Assembly (NCBI GenBank): GCA_020161615.1
Contig: JAIUPD010000020.1
Span: 1 to 34,109, forward strand
Direction of reading: 5' to 3'
From: Pseudomonadota bacterium
GTDB taxonomy: Bacteria; Pseudomonadota; Alphaproteobacteria; Rhodobacterales; Rhodobacteraceae
Length of the DNA stretch: 34,109 nt
Shown: piece after piece, positions 27,940 through 34,109 of the stretch
Numbering within the stretch: the stretch's first letter is position 1
How the letters are laid out: each line of letters starts with the position of its first letter
Position numbers and translations under genes: made by a program
Notes under the pieces: generated by a model
Seen by the model: only the letters and a program-made list of their open reading frames with translations
Database searches by the model: none
What the model was told of the DNA's origin: nothing

Positions 27940-29258
27940 CAGACCTTTCCCGCCGCCCCCTCCTCGGCCTGCTGGCCGGCGCTGCCATCGCCCCCCGCAT
28001 GGCGCTGGCGCAACAACCCCTCAGGATCGAAATCACCGAGGGCGTGATCGAACCTGTGCCCTATGCCATCCCCGATTTCGTGCCGGAAAACGGCGCGGGC
28101 GGGGAATATGGCGCCCAGATCGCCCGGGTGATCGCCAACAACCTCTCGGGCACCGGCCTTCTGCGCGAGATCCCGGCCAGCGCCCATGTCGGGCGCATCA
28201 CCAGCTTCGACAGCCCGGTGCAATTCGCCGATTGGCGGGCGATCAACGCCCGCGCGCTGGTCACCGGCGCGGTGCGGGCCAACGGCCAGCAGCTGAGCGT
28301 GAAGTTCCGACTCTTCGACGTGGTGAGCGGCCAGCAGCTGGGCGACGGGCTGCAGCTCGACGGTCAGACCAATGCCTGGCGGCGCATCGCGCACCGGGTC
28401 TCGGACCAGATCTACATGCGCCTGACCGGCGAAACCGGCTATTTCGACAGCCGCGTCGTCTTCATCGCGGAATCGGGTCCGCGCAACGCCCGCCGCAAGC
28501 AGGTGGCGATGATGGATCAGGACGGCGACGGCGTGCAGTTCCTGACGGACGGCAGCGCGCTGGCCTTCGCGCCGCGCTTTTCGCCCACCGGCGACCGGAT
28601 CCTGTTCACCAGCTACGAGACGGGTTTCCCGCGCATCTATCTGATGGATGTGGCCTCGCGCCGGCGGCAGGTGATCGGCGACCAGCCGGGCGAGATGACC
28701 TTCGCGCCGCGCTTCTCGCCCGATGGCGGCACGGTGGTCTATTCGCTCTCGGTCGACGGGCGCACGGACCTCTATATGCTGAACCTGGCCAGCGGCCAGC
28801 GCTGGCAGCTGACCACCACCGACGCCATCGACACCGCGCCCAGCTTCGCGCCGAACGGCCAGCAGATCTGCTTCGAGAGCGACCGCACCGGCGCCTCGCA
28901 GATCTACACCATGAACGTGCAGGGCGGGCAGGCCTATCGGATCAGCCAGGGGCAGGGGCGCTATTCGACCCCGGTCTGGTCGCCCCGCGGCGACATGATC
29001 GCCTTCACCAAGCAGCACAACGGCCGTTTCCACATCGGCGTGATGCGCACCGACGGCTCCAACGAGCGGCTTTTGACCGCGAGCTATCTGGACGAGGGCC
29101 CCACCTGGTCGCCCAACGGCCGGGTCATCATGTTCACGCGTGAGGAGCCGGGCACCGATCCCAGCCTGATGTCGGTCGACATCACCGGCCGGAACCTCAG
29201 GCGCATTCCGACACCGGGGCCGGCCTCGGACCCATCGTGGTCGCCGCTGCTGCCGTGA
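27936..29258 (+). CDS. tolB: TolB, periplasmic beta-propeller of the Tol-Pal system
   Basis: A 440-residue exported protein. After the signal peptide comes the N-terminal D1/D2 domain ([29 protein letters not shown]). A six-bladed propeller follows with repeated [48 protein letters not shown] and [12 protein letters not shown] motifs, which is typical of TolB. The signal peptide is [20 protein letters not shown] followed by RMALA-Q. The SRRPLLG segment resembles a Tat signal. The start at 27936 is fixed by overlap with the tolA stop; an in-frame ATG at 27888 lies inside tolA. TolB binds Pal and the TolA C-terminus. Confidence 0.95.
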   Translation: MTDLSRRPLLGLLAGAAIAPRMALAQQPLRIEITEGVIEPVPYAIPDFVPENGAGGEYGAQIARVIANNLSGTGLLREIPASAHVGRITSFDSPVQFADWRAINARALVTGAVRANGQQLSVKFRLFDVVSGQQLGDGLQLDGQTNAWRRIAHRVSDQIYMRLTGETGYFDSRVVFIAESGPRNARRKQVAMMDQDGDGVQFLTDGSALAFAPRFSPTGDRILFTSYETGFPRIYLMDVASRRRQVIGDQPGEMTFAPRFSPDGGTVVYSLSVDGRTDLYMLNLASGQRWQLTTTDAIDTAPSFAPNGQQICFESDRTGASQIYTMNVQGGQAYRISQGQGRYSTPVWSPRGDMIAFTKQHNGRFHIGVMRTDGSNERLLTASYLDEGPTWSPNGRVIMFTREEPGTDPSLMSVDITGRNLRRIPTPGPASDPSWSPLLP

Positions 29259-29372
29259 TTTTACGGGCGCGAGGCCCGGCATCAACCCAAACGTGACATT
29301 CGCAAGATTCCCCCGCGGCGCCAGCTCTGATAGACTGCGCCCGGGCAGGACAGGATAACAAGGACGAGAGAC

Positions 29373-29876
29373 ATGAACACTCTGACCAAGGCGATTCTGG
29401 TGGTCGCCGCGCTGGCGCTGGCCGCCTGCAACAACCCCCGTGGCGGCGACGGCATGGATGGCATGGGCACCGGCGCGGGCGGCATCGCCTCGACGGCGCT
29501 GGGCGATCCGAACGATCCGACCTCGATCGCCTATTTCAACGAGACGATCGGCGACACGGTGAACTTCACCGTCGATTCGAGCGATCTGTCGCCGCTGGCG
29601 CAGAACATCCTGCGCACCCAGGCGAGCTGGCTGAACCGCTTCCCCGAATACCAGATCCTGGTCGAGGGTCACGCCGACGAACGCGGCACCCGCGAATACA
29701 ACGTGGCGCTGGGCGCCCGCCGCGCCGCCCGCGTGCAGCAATTCCTCATCGCCGAGGGCGTGAGCGCGGCCCGCATCCGCACCGTCAGCTACGGCAAGGA
29801 GCGCCCGATCGAAGTCTGCGCCGAACAGCGCTGCTGGGACGCCAACCGCCGCGCGGTGACGGTCGTCTCGCGCTGA
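29373..29876 (+). CDS. pal: Pal, peptidoglycan-associated lipoprotein
   Basis: A 167-residue outer-membrane lipoprotein. The signal ends in a lipobox LALAAC (Cys at residue 19), followed by a Gly/Met-rich linker (GGDGMDGMGTGAGG) and an OmpA-like domain with VEGHADERGTREYNVALGARRA, the peptidoglycan-binding signature. It anchors the outer membrane to the cell wall and is the end point of the TolQRA motor. The 114-base gap after tolB gives room for its own promoter (a GATAGACT at 29328-29335 could be a -10). A 9-bp hairpin follows the stop at 29904-29926. Confidence 0.96.
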   Translation: MNTLTKAILVVAALALAACNNPRGGDGMDGMGTGAGGIASTALGDPNDPTSIAYFNETIGDTVNFTVDSSDLSPLAQNILRTQASWLNRFPEYQILVEGHADERGTREYNVALGARRAARVQQFLIAEGVSAARIRTVSYGKERPIEVCAEQRCWDANRRAVTVVSR

Positions 29877-29903
29877 GCGGGGGGAGCGCCTTGAGGGAGC
29901 AAG

Positions 29904-29958
29904 CCGGGGGGCCGTCTGCCCCCCGGACCCCCCGACCGTATTTCAGGCAGAATGAAGG
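29904..29958 (+). repeat. Hairpin and ATTT-CAGAATGAAG repeat between pal and tilS
   Basis: CCGGGGGGC-CGTCT-GCCCCCCGG (29904-29926) followed by ACCCCCCGACCGTATTTCAG and GCAGAATGAAGG. The layout is the same as in the elements at 5277, 9839 and 18887-18957 (GC hairpin next to an AT core), but the core is of the type found at 304-326. It may end the pal transcript. No ybgF/cpoB gene fits in this 91-base gap. Confidence 0.7.
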
Positions 29959-29967
29959 GGCAGGGTC

Positions 29968-31194
29968 GTGAGCGGCGCTGCCCTTTCTGCGCTTCTGGCG
30001 GCCTGCGAGGGCTTTGACCGGGTGGGGGTCGCCGTCTCGGGCGGCGGCGATTCCGTGGCGGCGCTGGTGCTGGCGGTCGAGGCTTTGGGCGCGACTCGCG
30101 TGGCCGCCGTGACGGTGGACCATGGGCTGCGCCCCGAGGCCGCCGCCGAGGCCGCCGGGGTGGCGGCGCTCTGCGCCCGGCTGGGCGTGGCCCATGACGT
30201 GCTGCGCTGGGACGAGGGGCCGCGGGGCGGCAATCTGATGGGCGAGGCTCGGGCGGCGCGGCTGCGGCTGATCGGTGGCTGGGCCCGGGGCCGCGTCGGC
30301 GCCGTGGTGCTGGCGCATACGCAGGACGATCAGGCCGAGACGCTGCTGATGCGGTTGGCGCGGGGCTCGGGCGTCGATGGGCTGTCCGGCATGGCGGCGC
30401 GGCGCGAGGCCGAAGGGATGGTCTGGCTGCGGCCTCTGCTGGGCGTGTCGCGCGCGGCGCTGCGCGCGGCGCTGGTCGAGCGGGGCGTCGGATGGGTCGA
30501 GGATCCCTCGAACGCCGACCCGCGCTATCTGCGGGTCCGGGCCCGGCAGGCGCTGGGGGTGCTGGAGGGGCTGGGCATCGACGCCGAGGGGCTCGCCGCC
30601 ACCGCCGGGCGGATGCAACGGGCCCGGGCCGTGCTGGAGGGCGCGGCACAGCGCGCGCTGGAGCAGCATGTGACCGAGGATCGCGGCATCCTGCGGATCG
30701 CCGCCTCGGCGCTGGACCTGCCGGGCGAGACGCGCGACCGGCTTTTCGCACATCTGCTGATGCAGCTTGGCGGCAGCGCCTATCGGCCGCGGCTGGAGGA
30801 TTTGCAGCGCCTGCTGGCGGCCGGGCGGGGCACGCTGATGGGGTGCCTGCTGCGCCGCCGGGGCGAGACGCTGTTTCTGGGGCGCGAGGCGCGGGCGGTG
30901 GCGGATCTTGCCTGCGCGGCGGATCGGGTCTGGGACCGGCGCTGGCGGGCCGCGGGGCCGGGGGAGGCCCGGATTGGCGCGCTGGGGCCGGCGGGGCTTG
31001 AGCAGTTGAGCCGGCAGGCGCGCGAGGGGCGTCACCCCCATTGGCGCGAGACGGGCATCCCCGAACCCCTGTTGCAGGGCCTGCCGGGCCTCTGGCGCGA
31101 GGGGCGGCTGGTGGCGGCGCCGCTCGCCCTCTGGCCCGAGGGCTGGTCACTTTCTGCGCGACCTCTCGCCGCGATTGCGCCGCCCGGGCCATAA
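29968..31194 (+). CDS. tilS: tRNA(Ile)-lysidine synthetase TilS
   Basis: A 408-residue enzyme that attaches lysine to C-34 of the tRNA-Ile CAU anticodon so that it reads AUA. The PP-loop [14 protein letters not shown] (about residues 19-32) is the ATP-pyrophosphatase signature. [10 protein letters not shown] and [21 protein letters not shown] are the following TilS motifs, with [15 protein letters not shown] marking the tRNA-binding part. It starts with GTG at 29968; the nearby ATG at 29951 is out of frame. It lies between pal and ftsH as in many Rhodobacterales. The C-terminal domain is Arg-rich and less conserved. Confidence 0.95.
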   Translation: MSGAALSALLAACEGFDRVGVAVSGGGDSVAALVLAVEALGATRVAAVTVDHGLRPEAAAEAAGVAALCARLGVAHDVLRWDEGPRGGNLMGEARAARLRLIGGWARGRVGAVVLAHTQDDQAETLLMRLARGSGVDGLSGMAARREAEGMVWLRPLLGVSRAALRAALVERGVGWVEDPSNADPRYLRVRARQALGVLEGLGIDAEGLAATAGRMQRARAVLEGAAQRALEQHVTEDRGILRIAASALDLPGETRDRLFAHLLMQLGGSAYRPRLEDLQRLLAAGRGTLMGCLLRRRGETLFLGREARAVADLACAADRVWDRRWRAAGPGEARIGALGPAGLEQLSRQAREGRHPHWRETGIPEPLLQGLPGLWREGRLVAAPLALWPEGWSLSARPLAAIAPPGP

Positions 31195-31270
31195 TCGCAT
31201 TGAAGTCGCCCCCCGCATCACTATCTTAGAGCCAATCGGCCGGACGCGGCCTCGGTTATGGGAGAGCCCT

Positions 31271-33181
31271 GTGGGCAACGCGCGTAATTTCGCCTTCTGG
31301 ATCGTCCTGTTCTTTCTGATGATCGTTCTGTTCACGCTGTTCAACAACGGCGCCAGCACGACCAACGGACGGACCATCGGCTATTCGGATTTCCTGCAGC
31401 GGGTCGAGGCAGGTGATGTCAGCCGGGTCGTCATCGACGGCGAGACGCTGCGGGTCACCGACCGCTCGGGCCAGGCCTACACGACGATCCGCCCCTCGGG
31501 CGAGAATCCGACCGACCGGCTCATCGAATCGAACGTCAGCGTCGAGGCCCGCCCGCAGGAGCGCTCGGGCCTGATGTCGGCGCTCTCGGTCTGGCTGCCG
31601 TTCCTGCTGCTGATCGGCGTCTGGATCTTCTTCATGAACCGGATGCAGGGCGGCGGGCGGGGCGGCGCCATGGGCTTTGGCAAGTCCAAGGCCAAGCTTC
31701 TGACCGAGAAGCACGGGCGCGTCACCTTCGACGACGTGGCCGGCATCGACGAGGCCAAGGACGAGCTGGAAGAGATCGTCGAATTCCTGCGCAACCCGCA
31801 GAAATTCAGCCGTCTCGGCGGCAAGATCCCGAAGGGCGCGCTGCTGGTCGGCCCGCCCGGCACCGGTAAGACGCTGCTGGCCCGCGCCATCGCCGGTGAG
31901 GCGGGCGTGCCCTTCTTCACCATTTCGGGCTCGGATTTCGTGGAAATGTTCGTCGGCGTCGGCGCGAGCCGCGTGCGCGACATGTTCGAGCAGGCCAAGA
32001 AGAACGCCCCCTGCATCGTCTTCATCGACGAGATCGACGCGGTCGGCCGTTCGCGGGGCGTGGGCTACGGCGGTGGCAATGACGAACGCGAGCAGACCCT
32101 GAACCAGCTTCTCGTCGAGATGGACGGCTTCGAGGCCAACGAAGGCATCATCATCATCGCCGCCACCAACCGGCCCGACGTGCTGGACCCGGCGCTGCTG
32201 CGTCCCGGCCGTTTCGACCGGCAGGTGCAGGTGCCGAACCCCGACATCAAGGGGCGCGAGCGCATCCTGGGCGTCCATGCCCGCAAGGTGCCGCTGGGGC
32301 CGAACGTCGACCTGCGCATCATCGCGCGGGGCACGCCCGGCTTCTCAGGCGCCGACCTCGCGAACCTGGTGAACGAGGCGGCGCTGATGGCCGCCCGGCG
32401 CAACCGGCGCTTCGTCACGATGCAGGATTTCGAGGACGCGAAAGACAAGGTCATGATGGGCGCCGAGCGGCGGTCCATGGTGATGAACGAGGAAGAGAAG
32501 AAGCTCACCGCCTATCACGAGGCCGGGCATGCCGTCGTCGGCCTGCACGTCCCGCAGCATGATCCGATCCACAAGGCGACCATCATTCCGCGCGGCCGGG
32601 CGCTGGGTCTGGTGCTGTCTCTGCCGGAACGTGACCAGCTGTCGGTGACCTACACCAAGTACAAGTCCAAGATCGCCATGGCGATGGGCGGCAAGGTGGC
32701 CGAGGAGCTGATCTTCGGCAAGGAGAACGTGACTTCGGGCGCGTCCTCGGACATCCAGCAGGTGACGCGGATCGCCCGGGCCATGGTCACGCAATTCGGC
32801 TTCTCGGATACGCTGGGCCATATCGACTATGCCAACGAGCAGCAGTCCTATCTCGGCAATTACTCGGGCGGCTCGAACGCCAGCCAGGCCACGCAGGAGA
32901 AGATCGACGAGGAAGTGCGCAAGATCGTCGATGAGGGCTATCAGACCGCCAAGCGGATTCTGACCGAACACGCCGACGAGCTGGAGAACCTGGCGCAGGG
33001 CTTGCTGGAATACGAAACCCTGACCGGGCCCGAGATCACCCGCGTCATGCGCGGCGAGGGGCCGGGCCGGGACGAGGACGACGCGCCCTCGTCGGGCACG
33101 CCCTCGGTCGCCTCGATCCCCAAGACCCGCCCGCGCCGGTCGAATGACGATGGCGGGCTGGAGCCCAATCCCAGCGCCTGA
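31271..33181 (+). CDS. ftsH: ATP-dependent zinc metalloprotease FtsH
   Basis: A 636-residue membrane-anchored AAA+ protease. Two membrane spans, at about residues 5-23 ([19 protein letters not shown]) and 98-117 ([18 protein letters not shown]), flank a periplasmic domain. The AAA domain has Walker A GPPGTGKT (about 195-202), Walker B IVFIDEID and the second region of homology [21 protein letters not shown]. The zinc site HEAGH is at about residue 416. I chose the GTG at 31271 because GGAGAG precedes it and it gives the family start GNARNFAFW; an upstream ATG at 31175 overlaps tilS. It degrades damaged membrane proteins and regulators. An intrinsic terminator follows. Confidence 0.96.
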   Translation: MGNARNFAFWIVLFFLMIVLFTLFNNGASTTNGRTIGYSDFLQRVEAGDVSRVVIDGETLRVTDRSGQAYTTIRPSGENPTDRLIESNVSVEARPQERSGLMSALSVWLPFLLLIGVWIFFMNRMQGGGRGGAMGFGKSKAKLLTEKHGRVTFDDVAGIDEAKDELEEIVEFLRNPQKFSRLGGKIPKGALLVGPPGTGKTLLARAIAGEAGVPFFTISGSDFVEMFVGVGASRVRDMFEQAKKNAPCIVFIDEIDAVGRSRGVGYGGGNDEREQTLNQLLVEMDGFEANEGIIIIAATNRPDVLDPALLRPGRFDRQVQVPNPDIKGRERILGVHARKVPLGPNVDLRIIARGTPGFSGADLANLVNEAALMAARRNRRFVTMQDFEDAKDKVMMGAERRSMVMNEEEKKLTAYHEAGHAVVGLHVPQHDPIHKATIIPRGRALGLVLSLPERDQLSVTYTKYKSKIAMAMGGKVAEELIFGKENVTSGASSDIQQVTRIARAMVTQFGFSDTLGHIDYANEQQSYLGNYSGGSNASQATQEKIDEEVRKIVDEGYQTAKRILTEHADELENLAQGLLEYETLTGPEITRVMRGEGPGRDEDDAPSSGTPSVASIPKTRPRRSNDDGGLEPNPSA

Positions 33182-33207
33182 GCTCTTGGCCCCAGGGCTT
33201 GCAATCC

Positions 33208-33239
33208 CCCCGGCACCGCGCGACGGTGCCGGGGTTTTT
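33208..33239 (+). terminator. Intrinsic terminator of ftsH
   Basis: A perfect 11-bp stem CCCCGGCACCG / CGGTGCCGGGG (33208-33218 and 33224-33234) with a CGCGA loop, followed directly by TTTTT. It lies 27 bases after the ftsH stop and is the clearest rho-independent terminator in the window. Confidence 0.93.
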
Positions 33240-33256
33240 CGTTCGGAGACAAAGCC

Positions 33257-33847
33257 ATGCCCGCCCTCGCCAAGACTGCCTATTCCGCCACGATCACCTG
33301 GCTGGGCCTGGTCGCCGACCGCGCCGCCGCGCTGCCCTCGCAGCCGGTCGAGGCGCTGGAACTGGGCCTCGACGGGCCGCTGGGCGAATCGCATGGCGGG
33401 ATGACCCGGCCCTCCTGCTCGCGGGTGCTGGGGCTCTATCCGCGGAACACGCCCATTCGGAACACCCGGCAACTGTCGATCGTCTCGGCCGAGGAACTGG
33501 CCGCGATCGCCGCCGAGATGGGGCTCGAGGCGCTCGACCCCGCGCTGCTCGGCGCTTCGATGGTCGTGTCGGGTCTGCCCGATTTCAGCCATCTGCCGCC
33601 CTCGTCGCGGCTGCTGGCGGACAGCGGCGCCTGCCTGACGGTCGATATGGAAAACCGCCCCTGCACGCTGCCCGCAAGGCCCATCGAGACGGCGCATCCC
33701 GGCCACGGCAAGGGTTTCAAACCCGCCGCCCAGGGCCGCCGCGGGGTCACCGCCTGGGTCGAGGCCGAGGGGCGCGTGGTGCTCGGCGACCGGCTCACCC
33801 TCTTCGTGCCGGATCAGCCGGTCTGGGCCGGCCAGGTTCCCCGCTGA
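33257..33847 (+). CDS. MOSC-domain protein
   Basis: A 196-residue protein of the MOSC family (MoCo sulfurase C-terminal type), probably a cytoplasmic single-domain member. Features are ATITWLGLVADRAAALPSQPV at the start, GPLGESHGGMTRPSCSRV, NTRQLSIVSAEELAAIAAEMG, and RLLADSGACLTVDMENRPC, whose first Cys is the conserved MOSC cysteine. MOSC domains are linked to sulfur or nitrogen transfer to molybdenum cofactor and to YiiM-like detoxification; the substrate here is unknown. It starts soon after the ftsH terminator. No promoter was recognised in the short gap. Confidence 0.85.
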   Translation: MPALAKTAYSATITWLGLVADRAAALPSQPVEALELGLDGPLGESHGGMTRPSCSRVLGLYPRNTPIRNTRQLSIVSAEELAAIAAEMGLEALDPALLGASMVVSGLPDFSHLPPSSRLLADSGACLTVDMENRPCTLPARPIETAHPGHGKGFKPAAQGRRGVTAWVEAEGRVVLGDRLTLFVPDQPVWAGQVPR

Positions 33848-33856
33848 CCCCAAAGG

Positions 33857-33920
33857 TTCCGATCGGAAACCCGGCAGGGCGGAAAAAGCCGCCGAGTGGT
33901 CGTAAAAGGGATGTATACAT
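33857..33920 (+). promoter_or_regulatory. Palindromes upstream of the formate-THF ligase gene
   Basis: The 129-base gap before fhs holds three self-complementary sites: TTCCGATCGGAA (33857-33868), a hairpin GGCGG-AAAAA-G-CCGCC (33878-33893) and ATGTATACAT (33911-33920). The last has the GTATAC core seen in operators of several GntR-family regulators. The regulator and the exact promoter are not known. Confidence 0.4.
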
Positions 33921-33976
33921 TCCGCCGGGATGGTTATCCCTGCGCCAAAGCCACGACAGTGCAGGGGAGGCGCTTC

Positions 33977-34109
33977 ATGTCGTTCAAGACGGATATTGAG
34001 ATTGCGCGTGAGGCGCGGAAGAGGCCGATCATGGAGATCGGGGACACGCTGGGGATCCCGGCGGAGCATCTTCTGCCCTATGGGCATGACAAGGCGAAGG
34101 TGAGCCAGA
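33977..34109 (+). CDS. fhs: Formate-tetrahydrofolate ligase, N-terminal part (runs off the window)
   Basis: The first 44 codons, cut by the window edge. The sequence [20 protein letters not shown] then [18 protein letters not shown] is the N-terminal signature of formate-tetrahydrofolate ligase, with YGHDKAKVS highly conserved. The enzyme joins formate to tetrahydrofolate with ATP, making 10-formyl-THF for one-carbon metabolism. The ATG at 33977 has GGGGAGG six bases upstream, a strong ribosome-binding site. Confidence 0.9.
   Translation, partial: MSFKTDIEIAREARKRPIMEIGDTLGIPAEHLLPYGHDKAKVSQ

Noticed and set aside
27885-29741. 618-codon open frame on the minus strand opposite tolB and pal
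   Set aside because: Shadow of two clear genes; no domain or start signal was found.
32345-34087. 580-codon open frame on the minus strand opposite ftsH, the MOSC gene and fhs
   Set aside because: It runs across the ftsH terminator and three real genes on the other strand and has no family features.

Overview
The window is about 34 kb of high-GC DNA (roughly 68-70% by eye). It most likely comes from an alphaproteobacterium of the order Rhodobacterales (Rhodobacteraceae/Paracoccaceae type). The grounds are the aerobic (CobG-type) B12 route, the cbtB-cbtA cobalt transporter, the ybgC-tolQRAB-pal-tilS-ftsH synteny, and the short GC-hairpin repeats typical of this order between genes. No rRNA, tRNA, CRISPR array, transposase or phage gene was seen. 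The placement rests on recognised families and gene order; no database was searched.

Positions 1-18805 form a cobalamin supermodule. It contains essentially the whole corrin-ring route: cobA, cobI, cobG, cobJ, cobM, cobF, cobK, cobL, cobH, cobB, cobN, cobO, plus cobW and cobE. It also holds cobalt uptake genes (cbtB-cbtA and an orphan CbiM-like permease) and two small cysteine-rich DUF1636 proteins. There are at least five transcription units. (i) Riboswitch 1 - cbtB - cbtA - cobF - DUF2461 runs on the minus strand. (ii) Riboswitch 2 - cbiM-like runs on the minus strand. (iii) cobL - cobE - cobM - cobB - cobA - DUF1636 runs on the minus strand. (iv) cobK is on the plus strand; its ATG overlaps the ATG of cobL inside one CATG. 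(v) Riboswitch 3 - DUF1636 - cobW - cobN - cobG - cobH - cobI - cobJ runs on the minus strand, every junction being overlapping or directly abutting. cobO diverges from riboswitch 3. The chelatase partners cobS/cobT, cobR and the late genes (cobQ, cobCD, cobPUV) are not in the window.

Positions 18806-22971 hold repeat-rich spacer, a MerR-type regulator, and a divergent, translationally coupled set: two PaaI-type hotdog thioesterases, a MATE exporter and an unknown protein. A striking nested inverted repeat of CCTTGG/CCAAGG half-sites lies between the regulator and the thioesterases. A small two-TM membrane protein follows on the opposite strand. Positions 23075-24203 are a RES/Xre toxin-antitoxin pair with a clear sigma-70-type promoter.

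Positions 24550-29876 are the Tol-Pal envelope module with two tandem ybgC thioesterase genes, then tolQ, tolR, tolA, tolB and pal. tilS and ftsH follow, but the usual ybgF/cpoB between pal and tilS is absent. The window ends with a MOSC-domain protein and the first 44 codons of formate-tetrahydrofolate ligase.

The most unusual features are palindromic repeat elements inserted in frame in three B12 genes (cobB, cobJ, cobN) and at the ends of others. Others are a composite repeat that starts right at the stop codons of cobO and cobJ, a duplicated riboswitch driving two cobalt transport genes, paired DUF1636 proteins, and duplicated ybgC.
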